A stretch of 60,675 nucleotides of DNA from JBGSMF01 sp964651475 (GCA_964651475.1 CAZYXV010000023.1:1-60675); one strand, 5' to 3'. Shown: positions 8,980 to 17,947, counted from the stretch's first letter. The notes: generated from the sequence alone by a model not told the origin. Program-made: numbers and translations.

Positions 8980-9981
8980 TTGGATATTCTAGTCGGCCTC
9001 GTCCTGGCTATCCTTGCCGGCGTACTGCCCATGGTAACGTACGCCATGATCTTGTGGTGGTTCGACCGCTACGAAGCAGAGCCGGTCGGGTTGATAGCTG
9101 CAGTATTCCTGTGGGGAGCAATCCCTTCGATCATTCTCGCCTTGATTGTCGAGATTGTATTCGACATACCCATTCGAACCTGGATTTCGCCTGAATCGCT
9201 CGCCTACGAGCTGGTCGGCAGCAGCCTCATTGCGCCAGCGGTGGAGGAACTTTTTAAGGGGCTGGCCGTCTTGGGCATTTTTGTATTTTTCTACCGCGAG
9301 TTTGACAGCGTGCTGGACGGCATCATCTACGGGTCGCTGGTGGGGTTTGGCTTTGCGGCGGTGGAAAACGTGCTCTACTTTATGTCGGCGCTCAGCGAAG
9401 GCGGGCTGGGCAGCATGGTGATGCTCGTCATTGTGCGGGCGCTCGTGTTCGGGCTTAACCACGCCTTTTTCACCAGCCTGACGGGCATTGGCTTTGCGTT
9501 GGCGAGGCTATCGCGCTCGTGGCCGATCAAGTTGGGCGCGCCCGTGATGGGGTTATTCCTGGCGATCAGCGCGCACGCCGTCCACAACGGCGGCATGACG
9601 CTGGCGCAAAATTCGTGCTTGTGGCCGCTGTTCAGCTTGATGAGCGATTGGGGCGGCGTGCTGGTGGTGTTTGCCATCATCCTGCTAGCGACGTTCCAGG
9701 AGCGCCGCTGGTTAATAAAGTACCTGCCGGGCGAGGTGCAATTGGGGACACTTTCAGAGGCCGAATGCCGCATAGTGTGCTCGTACCTGGAACGGGTGGC
9801 GGAACGAACAGACGCCTTGTTCAGCGGCGATTTCGGGCGCTGGCGGCGCCTGGGCAAGTTTTATCAGACGGCCACCGAACTGGCCTTTAAAAAGCATCAA
9901 CTTGCCACATTGGGCGACGAGCGCGGCAACCAGGCCTCCATTGAGCGACTGCGGCAGCAATTGGTTGCCATGCGGAGATAA
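8980..9981 (+). CDS. PrsW-family intramembrane metalloprotease
   Basis: A 333-aa multi-span membrane protein of the PrsW/CAAX-like glutamic/metallo protease superfamily, known for site-1 cleavage of anti-sigma factors. Family motifs are present: APAVEELFKG near residue 88 (paired Glu), GFAAVENVLYF near 126, FGLNHAFFTSLTG near 158 and a late SAHAVHN His near 194. About seven hydrophobic helices precede a soluble C-terminal tail of roughly 100 residues. The start is TTG, chosen because GGAGAG lies seven bases upstream and the first helix begins at once. It stands alone, so the substrate is unknown. The tail could be a sensor or partner-binding part. Confidence 0.85.
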   Translation: MDILVGLVLAILAGVLPMVTYAMILWWFDRYEAEPVGLIAAVFLWGAIPSIILALIVEIVFDIPIRTWISPESLAYELVGSSLIAPAVEELFKGLAVLGIFVFFYREFDSVLDGIIYGSLVGFGFAAVENVLYFMSALSEGGLGSMVMLVIVRALVFGLNHAFFTSLTGIGFALARLSRSWPIKLGAPVMGLFLAISAHAVHNGGMTLAQNSCLWPLFSLMSDWGGVLVVFAIILLATFQERRWLIKYLPGEVQLGTLSEAECRIVCSYLERVAERTDALFSGDFGRWRRLGKFYQTATELAFKKHQLATLGDERGNQASIERLRQQLVAMRR

Positions 9982-9998
9982 AGTCAGACCTGGAGACG

Positions 9999-10775
9999 TT
10001 ATCTACCGCTCCCCTGTACAATCCTCCACTCTGACAATTCCATCCATTGTGGCGCGCTCACGTCGAGCAGCCCCCATCCCAACCGTCCGCGCGGGGTGAC
10101 GATAGCGTATTGGTTATCTACCCAGGCCACAAAACCCATCGGGCCGCGCGGGGCGTCGTCGGCTTGCAAAACCGTCTTGCCATCCACCACAAATGTCACG
10201 CCGCCAGCTTGCCAGGACATTTGATAATCGTGCCACTCTTCCATGGCCAAGTCGAGCAAGGCTTCGTGGATGCACAAGGCTTGCTGCACGCGTGGCCACA
10301 ATCGCCGGCGGAGCGCCGGGACGTGATTGAGTCCAAGCACCAGCGGGGCCAGCGGCGCCCAGGCCAGGGCCGCCGGACGGGTGGCGTCAATACACGCGGC
10401 CTTCCAGCCGCGCCCTGGCACACCTTCAGCCAGCGCCATATCTGAAGGCGCCGAAGCGTGAAAAAACCACGCGGCGCGCGGCAGCGCGGGCAAGCCTCCC
10501 AGGGGCGTAAAGGGATTATTCCAAAATCCAAAGCCGGCCGTGCCCAAGATGCGCCCGGACGAAAAGCGGGCGCGCACGGCCATCTCAAGCGGGGGACGCC
10601 AGGCAAAGCGGCGGCTGTTGCCGTAATCATCTAGTTGAGCGTCGGCATAGGTTCGGGCCGTCGCTGCCGGCAGCGTCAGGCGTATTCCCTGGTCGGCCTG
10701 GGCAACCTGCCCGCCGCCGGCCAGAAATGGCCTGCATCCAAAAGGCAGTTGGTTTGGTAGTGAAATTTGATTCAT
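9999..10775 (-). CDS. Hypothetical protein with a lectin/GH16-like beta fold
   Basis: A 258-aa cytosolic-looking protein. Several segments read like a concanavalin/laminin-G jelly roll: PPLEMAVRARF, FGFWNNPF, WHDYQMSWQAGG, VTFVVDGKTVLQ and GPMGFVAWVDN, the last typical of GH16-like and DUF1080-type sheets. No catalytic ExDxxE motif of GH16 is visible, so it is more likely binding or structural. I start it at the ATG at 10775; an in-frame ATG at 10904 would add 43 residues of unconvincing sequence. It ends 17 bases from the convergent PrsW gene. Confidence 0.5.
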   Translation of the reverse strand: MNQISLPNQLPFGCRPFLAGGGQVAQADQGIRLTLPAATARTYADAQLDDYGNSRRFAWRPPLEMAVRARFSSGRILGTAGFGFWNNPFTPLGGLPALPRAAWFFHASAPSDMALAEGVPGRGWKAACIDATRPAALAWAPLAPLVLGLNHVPALRRRLWPRVQQALCIHEALLDLAMEEWHDYQMSWQAGGVTFVVDGKTVLQADDAPRGPMGFVAWVDNQYAIVTPRGRLGWGLLDVSAPQWMELSEWRIVQGSGR

Positions 10776-10895
10776 TATGGGAACCAGGTTGATTATAGCA
10801 TCCCTTGGAAAATTGGCGTCGCAACGACCTGGGCGCGGGGGCGCGCCGCGCCGCTCAAGGATCGGCCGCTGGCTCTGTTTGTATCTATGGGGAAA

Positions 10896-10997
10896 CTCGA
10901 ACAAGACCTCACGCCCGATGAGTTAGAACTGGCGACAGATACACGCCAGCGACGGCGGGGTTTGTATGAGTGGATTGTGCAGGGATTGAGGGTGTGA
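10896..10997 (+). pseudogene. Remnant of an AbiEii toxin gene (3' end only)
   Basis: The last 33 codons read DLTPDELELATDTRQRRR then GLYEWIVQGL, almost the same as the C-terminal segment of the complete AbiEii protein at 33748-34680 (NLSPDELELAKDTHQRRR, GLYEQIVHGL). Everything upstream of 10896 in this frame is unrelated. This is the tail of a nucleotidyltransferase toxin gene left after deletion. It marks this pocket as a former AbiE site. Confidence 0.7.
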
Positions 10998-11052
10998 TTG
11001 CTAACTTTGCGAGAGTAATTGGGGCAAGATCTCGGTGATTGGCGACTTGTAA

Positions 11053-11080
11053 TTGACATCAGTGAGAATCAGTGTAAACT
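11053..11080 (+). promoter_or_regulatory. Promoter upstream of the HNH endonuclease gene
   Basis: TTGACA (11053-11058), a 16-base spacer and TAAACT (11075-11080). The coding start is 118 bases further on, leaving a leader of about 110 bases in which I see no obvious structure. Confidence 0.5.
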
Positions 11081-11197
11081 ACCTGTGCAGGTGCAGAGCG
11101 CATTGGACAGGCGAAGAACAAATGTAAGTGCATAGTCCGTGCCATAGATTTATTTTGCGGCGACGGCGGCAGCAGTTGAGGGTTGTGAGGAAAGACT

Positions 11198-12166
11198 ATG
11201 ATAAAAAATCTCCGCGCTACTGTTCTATCCGAGTTTGCAAAGCACACTGGCAAGCAAGTATCTTGGCAGTTTATTAAACAAACCTCCAATTTCATCCCCG
11301 ATATTGATCGTTTCCACAATTTGATCACTGGCATCTATAAACCAGCTTGGTCCGAGTATGCTTTGTCCATTGTCACAAGGTCCAGTAGCCCCTACGAACA
11401 TAAGGATGAGATCGTTTTCTTGGAAGATGGTCGCTGGTTAATGACCTATTCCCCTCGAATGGGAGGGCTAAATCTTTCTGATAATCGTGCTTTGGTCAAG
11501 TGCCTGGATGAGCATGCACCTCTGGGAGTACTCAGGCAACTGACTGACAAAACTGATCGGCAACATGGTTCTACCTATCAGATACTAGGTTTGGGGCTAA
11601 TTACCAATTATGACGCCAAAAGCGATGTATTCATCATCGAAAGCGTTGACAGGAATACCTTGGAGCAAGTAACCAGCGTTATTGCAGATGAAGAAATGCG
11701 TTATGAAGTACAATTGTATGCCCAATTAACTAATGAGTTCCGTCCATTTGTACAAGAGGAAAACGTCACTTACACTATAAGTGCTCCCAAGCGAGACAGT
11801 GCTTTTCGACAGATTGTATTGCGAGAATATAACTCTACGTGCGCGGTATGCGAGATGAAGTTTTGCCTGGGTGATTTGGTTGAAGCAACAGCGGCTCACA
11901 TCGTTCCAAAACGTAAGAACGGTGCCGATGATCCACGTAATGGATTGTCATTGTGTCGAACGCACCATTGGGCATTTGACGCAGGTATTTTCACCTTGAG
12001 CAATAACTATGAGGTGCTACTGAGTTCCGTATTAGAGCGGGCAGAGACATGCAACTTTGGTCTTTTGGATTTGGGTGGTAAAATCATACGATTGCCTGAT
12101 AACAAAGCTTTATGGCCGCATCCTGAAGCAGTAATATGGCACCGAGAGAATATTTTGCTAGCATAG
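11198..12166 (+). CDS. HNH endonuclease, probable modification-dependent restriction enzyme
   Basis: A 322-aa protein with a C-terminal HNH nuclease: CAVCEMKF near residue 214, AAHIVPKR near 233 and NGLSLCRTHHWAFD near 247, giving two Cys pairs plus the His/Asn/His core. The N-terminal 200 residues (GIYKPAWSEYALSIVTR, FLEDGRWLMTYSP, STYQILGLGLI) resemble the recognition half found with ScoMcrA-like HNH enzymes that cut modified DNA; that assignment is tentative. GC content is visibly lower than in the flanking genes, a sign of transfer. It sits alone behind its own promoter, between an AbiEii scrap and mobile repeats, which fits a defence-island role. Confidence 0.7.
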   Translation: MIKNLRATVLSEFAKHTGKQVSWQFIKQTSNFIPDIDRFHNLITGIYKPAWSEYALSIVTRSSSPYEHKDEIVFLEDGRWLMTYSPRMGGLNLSDNRALVKCLDEHAPLGVLRQLTDKTDRQHGSTYQILGLGLITNYDAKSDVFIIESVDRNTLEQVTSVIADEEMRYEVQLYAQLTNEFRPFVQEENVTYTISAPKRDSAFRQIVLREYNSTCAVCEMKFCLGDLVEATAAHIVPKRKNGADDPRNGLSLCRTHHWAFDAGIFTLSNNYEVLLSSVLERAETCNFGLLDLGGKIIRLPDNKALWPHPEAVIWHRENILLA

Positions 12167-12180
12167 GGATTTCCGGTTTG

Positions 12181-12316
12181 GGCAATTTTGAGCCTTGCGC
12201 GCATATTTTGTTATCTGACATTTCTGCCCCTTTCAAGTTGTCGAGCAATCGCGATTTTGCAAGTTTTGCCACCAAAATGTCAGATTTCAAAGTAGCAGTT
12301 TTGGCTCAAAATCACT
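12181..12316. repeat. Candidate small inverted-repeat element
   Basis: Two pairs of arms are nested in the same order. ATTTTGAGCC (12185-12194) pairs with GGCTCAAAAT (12303-12312), and ATCTGACATTT (12213-12223) pairs with AAATGTCAGAT (12275-12285). Together they give imperfect inverted ends of about 39 bases. It is AT-rich, non-coding and directly upstream of MITE copy 1. It could be another MITE or the decayed end of an insertion sequence. Confidence 0.45.
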
Positions 12317-12334
12317 CTATTCGGAAATGTCTAT

Positions 12335-12637
12335 ACGTAAGTTTCACGGTTCTAGAAACGTTTTTCGTTTTTTATGAGCAAAATCGATCGATTTTCCGGC
12401 CACATTTTAGCCAATTTTAAGTGTTGGTCCAGATATTCCAACAGTTTGCCAATGCAATTTGAATGGCTGGTGGCTTGATTTGACCCCAAGTGGGACAAGC
12501 GCCCAGCTTGGAAAGCGTTTTCGCTAGCGCAGTGGTGAGCAGTCATCGCTATCCTGCCAATTTTAGCTGCCCGGTGGAAATCGATGAAAATCGGCTTGAA
12601 AAAACGATTATGCCCGCTGGAACCGGGAAAGCTACGT
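12335..12637. mobile_element. 303-bp MITE, copy 1
   Basis: Bounded by ACGT at both ends, with imperfect 21-bp terminal inverted repeats: ACGTAAGTTTCACGGTTC at the left, and ACGTAGCTTTCCCGGTTC when the right end is read in reverse. CTAT flanks both sides (12331-12334 and 12638-12641), consistent with a 4-bp target duplication. A copy with the same length lies at 45098-45400. The encoded frames are identical between copies, so the DNA is identical or nearly so. It contains the perfect palindrome AAAATCGATCGATTTT and no convincing gene, so it must be moved by a transposase elsewhere. Confidence 0.85.
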
Positions 12638-12868
12638 CTATAGCATGATAAAATACCAGAGTACCAGTAGATCACAGCTAAACATTTTTGTCTTGGTTTT
12701 CAAGCCGTTTTGTATCGCGCTGGCCAAGTCATCCGTGAGCTTTAAAACAGCCTCGACTGTGTTCAAGCGCCGTTCAACAGCATCGCTAGCGTCGAGTACC
12801 GCTTTGTTTATGCTAACCAGAATTCTTTCTGAAGCTATGAGCCTGCGGAGGTAACCAACCAGGAGCAA
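12638..12868 (-). CDS. Doubtful small helical ORF (76 aa)
   Basis: A frame ending in the TAG of the CTATAG target right beside MITE copy 1. The middle (DASDAVERRLNTVEAVLKL) looks like a genuine amphipathic helix or coiled coil, unlike random sequence, but there is no clear ribosome binding site and no recognised family. It may be the remnant of a gene cut during the rearrangements of this pocket. Confidence 0.25.
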   Translation of the reverse strand: MLLVGYLRRLIASERILVSINKAVLDASDAVERRLNTVEAVLKLTDDLASAIQNGLKTKTKMFSCDLLVLWYFIML

Positions 12869-12880
12869 GCGCAGGTCAGC

Positions 12881-13027
12881 AACCTGGAAAAAACAATTTT
12901 CTCCATCACCGATGCCCAGGCCATCACCCAGACAAACTACCCAACCACCGTCTCGCTGCTGGGCAAGTTAGGTATTTCGCAATCTCCAAATGGCGCAGAC
13001 ACACTGTGTTATGTGGCGCACCCATAA
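12881..13027 (+). pseudogene. Remnant of an AbiEi antitoxin gene (N-terminal region only)
   Basis: Codons 12881-12970 read EKTIFSITDAQAITQTNY then PTTVSLLGKL, clearly homologous to the winged-helix start of the complete AbiEi at 41280-42098 (GKTIFSIADAQAITQTSY, ATAVLLNKM). The similarity stops after 'GKL' and the frame runs to TAA at 13027 in unrelated sequence. There is no start codon in context. With the AbiEii tail at 10896 it shows that AbiE loci once lay on both sides of the HNH gene. Confidence 0.75.
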
Positions 13028-13039
13028 GGCTCAAATCAC

Positions 13040-13816
13040 ATGCACGATCTCCTGACTTTGTACGACACACAACTACGGATCAATATCGAATACCCAGGGG
13101 TGCGCAAAGAAGCCTTTCCCAATCTAGTGCGGTTCGTGCGACCTGCTCCCGGCATGAACTTTATCTCGTACAGCCGCCTGGACGAGGCAGACATTGACGA
13201 GGTTATCCAGCAGCAGATTGCCTGCTTTTCCCTGCTGCCTCAGCCGTTCTCTTGGCACGTTTGCGACCACGATGCACCGCCCAGCCTCAAGCGCCGGCTG
13301 CTGGCACACGGCTTTGAGCCGGATGATGACCCCGATGCAGTGATGGCGCTGGATGTGCGGGCAGCTTTGCCCGCCCTGCTCGAACCCGTCGCCGCCGATG
13401 TGCGCCGCCTCGAGCGGCGCGACCAACTCGACGACGTGACCTGTGTTGAGCAGCAAGTGCTGGGGGGAAATTTTGACTGGCTCAAGAGCCGTTTAGGCGA
13501 CCACCTGGACATCCCAGGCTATCTGGGCGTGTACGCGGCCTGTGTCGAGGGCCAACCTGCCTGTGTTGGCTGGGTGTACTTTTATCCGAACAGCCAGTTT
13601 GCCGGGCTGTTTGGCGGAGCGACCAGACCCGAGTATCGCAAGCGAGGATTGTATACAGCCCTGCTGGCCGTTCGGGTGCAGGCAGCGATTGGGCGGGGCT
13701 ATTCGTATGTCACCACGGGCGCCAGCCCAATGAGCCGCCCGATTCTGGCGCAGAATGGCTTTCAATTGCTGACCTATGCTCGTGATTACGAGTGGAAGGG
13801 TAAGAGTGCAAAATAG
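13040..13816 (+). CDS. GNAT-family N-acetyltransferase
   Basis: A 258-aa protein with a C-terminal GNAT fold. The acetyl-CoA loop is GATRPEYRKRGLYTALL near residue 194 (the R/Q-x-x-G-x-G/A type motif A), followed by a beta strand and helix ending in the usual ILAQNGF. The N-terminal 120 residues are a less typical domain. The substrate is not predictable. AAGG lies shortly before the ATG. It follows the AbiEi scrap and is convergent with the ABC exporter genes. Confidence 0.8.
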   Translation: MHDLLTLYDTQLRINIEYPGVRKEAFPNLVRFVRPAPGMNFISYSRLDEADIDEVIQQQIACFSLLPQPFSWHVCDHDAPPSLKRRLLAHGFEPDDDPDAVMALDVRAALPALLEPVAADVRRLERRDQLDDVTCVEQQVLGGNFDWLKSRLGDHLDIPGYLGVYAACVEGQPACVGWVYFYPNSQFAGLFGGATRPEYRKRGLYTALLAVRVQAAIGRGYSYVTTGASPMSRPILAQNGFQLLTYARDYEWKGKSAK

Positions 13817-13931
13817 AGTGGTGCATCAGTTTATGCAACGCTCCAGCCGGGGAAGTTGAAACAAGAGGTTGACGCTGCGCGCTTGCAGCAAGGGATGGAT
13901 GAAGGGGGACTTGCCCATTTTAGCATCGGCC

Positions 13932-15758
13932 TCATATAGCCTGCCCCTTGAACTGGCTGACGTATAGATGATGGTAAAATCCGCGCCGCTCGAGCAACTG
14001 TTGGTGAGTGCCTTGTTCGACGATTTCACCGTTATTGATCACAATGACCTTGTCCGCGTCGCGGATGGTGCTCAGGCGGTGAGCAATCACAAAACTGGTC
14101 CTTCCCTCCATCAGGCGCAGCAGTGCCTTTTGGATGCGCGCCTCGGTACGAGTATCCACGCTGCTGGTAGCCTCGTCCAAAATCAAGATGCCCGGCTCGG
14201 CCAGGATGGCGCGGGCAATGGCCAACAATTGCCGCTGGCCCTGGCTGAGGTTGCCGGCCCGTTCCGCCAGCGTGGTCTGATACCCTTGAGGCAATTGCCG
14301 GATAAAGTGGTCAGCGTCGGCCATCTTGGCGGCCTGGATACATTCCTCGTCGGTAGCCGTCAAGCGCCCATAACGGATATTTTCCATTACGGAATCGGAA
14401 AACAAAAAGGTATCTTGCAGTACCAACCCAAGCTGGCGGCGCAGGTCGGCTTTTTTGACCCGGCGAATGTCCTTGCCGTCAATCGTGATCTGGCCTCCGG
14501 CGATTTCGTAAAAGCGAGTGAGCAGGTTGATAATCGTGGTCTTGCCGGCTCCGGTCGGTCCCACCAGTGCCAAGATTTCTCCGGCTTTGGCTTCCAGGGT
14601 CATGTCTTTGATGATGGGTGTGCCTGGTTCGTATTCAAAGTTGACGTGTTCAAAGCGCACATCGCCGCGAATCGTTCCCAGCGGCGCGGCCTCTGCGTCG
14701 TCTACCTCAGACGGTGTATCAATGATTTCAAAGACACGCTCGGCCCCGGCCAGGGCCGCCTGGATAGAGTTGTACATGTTCGCCAATTGGCGCAGCGGCT
14801 GGATAAAGTTTTGCCCATAGCTGATGAATGTGGCGATCACCCCCACGCTGACCAATCCCTGCAACGCCAACCAGCCGCCCAAGCCGGCGATAACAATCAC
14901 AAACAAGTTGCCCAGCACGGTCGTCAGCGGCATCAGCAGCAGGGCATACGAGTTGGCCGTCACGCCGGCGCGAAAGACCTCCTGGTTGTGCTGGCGGAAG
15001 GCCGCCGTCACCGACTCGTTCCGGCGGAAAGCCTTGACCACCTTTTGGCCGCTGATGGCTTCTTCCATCACACCGTTGAGTTCGCCCAGGTGCTTTTGCA
15101 GTTCGCGGAACCCCTTGCGGGTATAGCGGGCGACGAACTCGGTAAACCACAGCATGATGGGGACAACCAGCACCGCCGCCATCGCCAGCCAGCGGTCCAG
15201 GACGAACATTGCCGCCAAGATACCTGCCATCGAGAGCACGCTGGCAATGAGCGCCGTGACGTTTTGCGACACAGCTTGATTAACAGCATCGATATCATTG
15301 GTCAGGCGGCTCATAAGCTCCCCCGCCGGGTTGCGGTCAAAAAAACTGAGGGGCAAAGTTTGCAAGTGCTGGAACAAATCGCGGCGCATGTGTTTGAGCG
15401 CAGTCTGGGAAATATCGGACATTATCCACGCGGCAATGGCCTGGAACACATTGTTCAACACATAAACGACCAACATCAACACGGCTATCTGGGACAGGCC
15501 GTCCAGCCGCTTGACGGCGATAAATTGATCAATTGCCACTCCCATCAAGTATGGGCCGACCAGCCCCAAGAGAGTGTAAATCACAACGCAGACCAACACC
15601 AGCACCAGGCCGGCCTTGAAAGGACCGAGGTAACGCAGCAAGCCGGTCAGGGCGCGGCGCGGGTCGCGGGCTTTTTCAATCTTGCCCACGCCCGCCGGCC
15701 GCCGGGGCTGCATCACCGAGCGAACACTGTCACTGCTTCGAAGAGATTGATGGCTCAT
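13932..15758 (-). CDS. ABC exporter half-transporter (catalytically normal subunit)
   Basis: A 608-aa type IV ABC exporter subunit with six membrane helices (about residues 45-330) fused to an ATPase domain. Walker A is GPTGAGKTTI near residue 398, the signature is LSQGQRQLL, Walker B with the catalytic glutamate is ILILDEATSSVD, and the switch His is in IAHRLST. It overlaps the upstream partner gene by four bases (GGAGG precedes its ATG), so the two are made together. Pairs of this kind (TM287/288, BmrCD, LmrCD) expel drugs or lipids. The altered signature (LSQGQ rather than LSGGQ) fits an asymmetric heterodimer. Confidence 0.92.
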   Translation of the reverse strand: MSHQSLRSSDSVRSVMQPRRPAGVGKIEKARDPRRALTGLLRYLGPFKAGLVLVLVCVVIYTLLGLVGPYLMGVAIDQFIAVKRLDGLSQIAVLMLVVYVLNNVFQAIAAWIMSDISQTALKHMRRDLFQHLQTLPLSFFDRNPAGELMSRLTNDIDAVNQAVSQNVTALIASVLSMAGILAAMFVLDRWLAMAAVLVVPIMLWFTEFVARYTRKGFRELQKHLGELNGVMEEAISGQKVVKAFRRNESVTAAFRQHNQEVFRAGVTANSYALLLMPLTTVLGNLFVIVIAGLGGWLALQGLVSVGVIATFISYGQNFIQPLRQLANMYNSIQAALAGAERVFEIIDTPSEVDDAEAAPLGTIRGDVRFEHVNFEYEPGTPIIKDMTLEAKAGEILALVGPTGAGKTTIINLLTRFYEIAGGQITIDGKDIRRVKKADLRRQLGLVLQDTFLFSDSVMENIRYGRLTATDEECIQAAKMADADHFIRQLPQGYQTTLAERAGNLSQGQRQLLAIARAILAEPGILILDEATSSVDTRTEARIQKALLRLMEGRTSFVIAHRLSTIRDADKVIVINNGEIVEQGTHQQLLERRGFYHHLYVSQFKGQAI

Positions 15759-17539
15759 CCGGCCTCCTCTCCCTGGGCGGGGATGGGCGACTCGCCCTCT
15801 TCCAATTGCAGCCCGTTGCCCAATTGCGAATCGTAAATTTCCTGATAGATGGGGCTGGATTGCAATAGCTCTTTGTGGGTTCCCTGGGCCACAATACGGC
15901 CCTCGTCAATGACGGCAATCTTGTCGGCTTTTAACACGGTACTGATGCGCTGGGCAACCAGAAAAGTTGTGCACTGGCGCATCAATTCTTCCAGGGCGTC
16001 TTGGATCTTGGTTTCAGTCTCGACGTCTACCGAGCTGGTGCTGTCATCGAGAATCAATATCTTGGGTTGAGTGAGCAGCGCGCGAGCGATGGCCAGCCGC
16101 TGCTTTTGCCCGCCGGATAAATTTGCGCCGCGCTGCTCGACGTGGGTGTCGTAACCCTGCGGCATCGCCACGATGAAATCGTGCGCCTGGGCAGCCTGGG
16201 CTGCCGCGATAATCTCTCCGTCGCAGGCATCAGGATGGCCATAGCGGATATTGTCGCGCACTGTGCCAGAAAACAGGATCGTTTCCTGCGGCACTATCCC
16301 CACCTGGGCCAGGAGCGAGTTCTGTTCAATCTGTCGAATGTCCATACCGTCAATCAGCACTTGCCCCGCCGAAGCGTCGTAGAACCTGGGCACCAGGTTG
16401 ACCAGCGTAGATTTGCCCGCGCCGGTCGCTCCCAAAACGGCGACCGTCTCGCCCGGCTCAGCCACCAGGTTAATATCCTCTAGTACAGGTTCGTCGCTGC
16501 CGTTGTAATTAAATGTCACGTTTTCAAAAACAATCCGCGCCAGGGCGCGTTCGGGCAACGCCAGCGCGTCGAGCGCATCCTGGACTTGTGGAACGGTATC
16601 CAGCACCTCGTTAATGCGCCCAGCCGAAACGATACCTCCGGCCCACACTTGCGAGAGCATGGTCATCATTGTCAACGGCGTCATAGTTGTGAGCAAATAG
16701 TTGGTAAAGGCTACAATTTGCCCCAAGGACAAATTCCCTTCGATGGCTTGCGCTCCGCCTGCCCAGATGACAATGACCATGCCGAGGTTCACCAAAACCG
16801 TCAGCGCCGGAAACATTGTGGACATGAACCGCATCACTGTGACGGAATGATTCGCAAACTCGTCATTAGCAGCCTGAAAGCGCTCGCCTTCAAAATCGGC
16901 GCGCACGAACGCCTTGACCACGCGCGCCCCGGCAATGTTTTCTTGCAACACTGTGTTGAGCCGATCCAGTTTCTGCTGGACCGATTGAAAGAGCGGCTCC
17001 ATCTTGAGGATAAAGAAAACAATCACTGCCGAGGTCGCCAACAGCAAGGGCAACAAGGTCAGCGCCAGAGAGCGGCTGGTATTGACCATCAGAATAAGGC
17101 TGCCGATCATCAGGAGGGGAGCGCGGGTGCCAATGCGCAGTGAAAACTGCGTGACGCGTTGAACGGCGCTCGTGTCGCTGGTGAGGCGAACCATCAACTG
17201 GCCGGTGTTGAGCCGATCCAGGTTGCCAAACGAAAACGCCTGGATTCTAAGAAACAGCGCATCGCGCAGATCGCGCGCCACGCTTTCGCCAACCTGGATT
17301 GATAGGATGTTATTGCCGATGGCCAATAGCGTGCTCAAAGCCGAAATGCTCAGCATCACGATCGAGGTTTGAATGACAACGGATTGGTCTCGCCGGGCGA
17401 TGCCCTGATCAATGATCCGTTGAATCAAGCGCGGAATGGCCAAATCCATAAAGACGAGCGCGACCAACAGAACCAGCGAAGCCAGCGCGCGCCGCCAGTA
17501 GGGTTTAATAAAAGGAACAATTTTGATGATATGGTTCAT
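15755..17539 (-). CDS. ABC exporter half-transporter (degenerate-site subunit)
   Basis: A 594-aa partner of the gene above, with six membrane helices and then an ATPase domain with Walker A GATGAGKSTL and a canonical signature LSGGQKQRL. Its Walker B reads ILILDDSTSSVD, with Asp where the catalytic Glu should be, and the switch residue is Gln (VAQRIST) instead of His. These are the hallmarks of the subunit that carries the degenerate nucleotide site in heterodimeric exporters. It is first in the two-gene operon. Confidence 0.92.
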   Translation of the reverse strand: MNHIIKIVPFIKPYWRRALASLVLLVALVFMDLAIPRLIQRIIDQGIARRDQSVVIQTSIVMLSISALSTLLAIGNNILSIQVGESVARDLRDALFLRIQAFSFGNLDRLNTGQLMVRLTSDTSAVQRVTQFSLRIGTRAPLLMIGSLILMVNTSRSLALTLLPLLLATSAVIVFFILKMEPLFQSVQQKLDRLNTVLQENIAGARVVKAFVRADFEGERFQAANDEFANHSVTVMRFMSTMFPALTVLVNLGMVIVIWAGGAQAIEGNLSLGQIVAFTNYLLTTMTPLTMMTMLSQVWAGGIVSAGRINEVLDTVPQVQDALDALALPERALARIVFENVTFNYNGSDEPVLEDINLVAEPGETVAVLGATGAGKSTLVNLVPRFYDASAGQVLIDGMDIRQIEQNSLLAQVGIVPQETILFSGTVRDNIRYGHPDACDGEIIAAAQAAQAHDFIVAMPQGYDTHVEQRGANLSGGQKQRLAIARALLTQPKILILDDSTSSVDVETETKIQDALEELMRQCTTFLVAQRISTVLKADKIAVIDEGRIVAQGTHKELLQSSPIYQEIYDSQLGNGLQLEEGESPIPAQGEEAG

Positions 17540-17884
17540 CCATCCTGCCTGAAACGGCCAACAAAAACACCGCAGCCCTAAGCAGGTCCGCGGCGGTTTG
17601 GGCGCAATATGATTGCTCGATTGTATCTTCTCAATAATCCGGGGTAGTGGCAGGGCTTGCCCCTGCCCTCATATGGGCGACCGCAAGAGTCGCCCCTACA
17701 TTTTGAGATGATACGCTCGATTATACTCCCTTGGGTGGTATAAGGCAACCCCCCCTTTATCTGGAATCCGACTGTGTTTCTTTGCCCACTCGGACATAGC
17801 GTTCACTCAACTGCACAAGATATTTTTCTTGACGGACAAACGACAAGATTTTTAGCGGATCGAGGGATTGAATGGCGCGCACGC
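17540..17884. other. Intergenic region with a hairpin repeat
   Basis: Between the exporter operon and rplI. It contains a GCAGGG..CCCTGC hairpin near 17650 and GGGCGA (17675-17680) pairing with TCGCCC (17690-17695), parts of a GC-rich dispersed repeat. No gene is seen. Confidence 0.5.
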
Positions 17885-17913
17885 TTGAGTTTTTTCTGGT
17901 ATTGGTGTATCAT
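17885..17913 (+). promoter_or_regulatory. Promoter of rplI
   Basis: TTGAGT (17885-17890), a 17-base spacer and TATCAT (17908-17913), 34 bases before the rplI start codon. Confidence 0.5.
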
Positions 17914-17947
17914 AAAGTCTCGATTCTTGATGGAGGCGAGCATCTAC

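Noticed and set aside
12352..12675. A 107-codon frame inside and beside the MITE, present in both copies
   Set aside because: It is conserved only because the DNA copies are identical; no start signal, and composition not protein-like.
13968..15836. A 622-codon open frame antisense to the ABC exporter
   Set aside because: Exact shadow of a well-supported gene in GC-rich DNA; His/Gln-rich composition, no family motifs.
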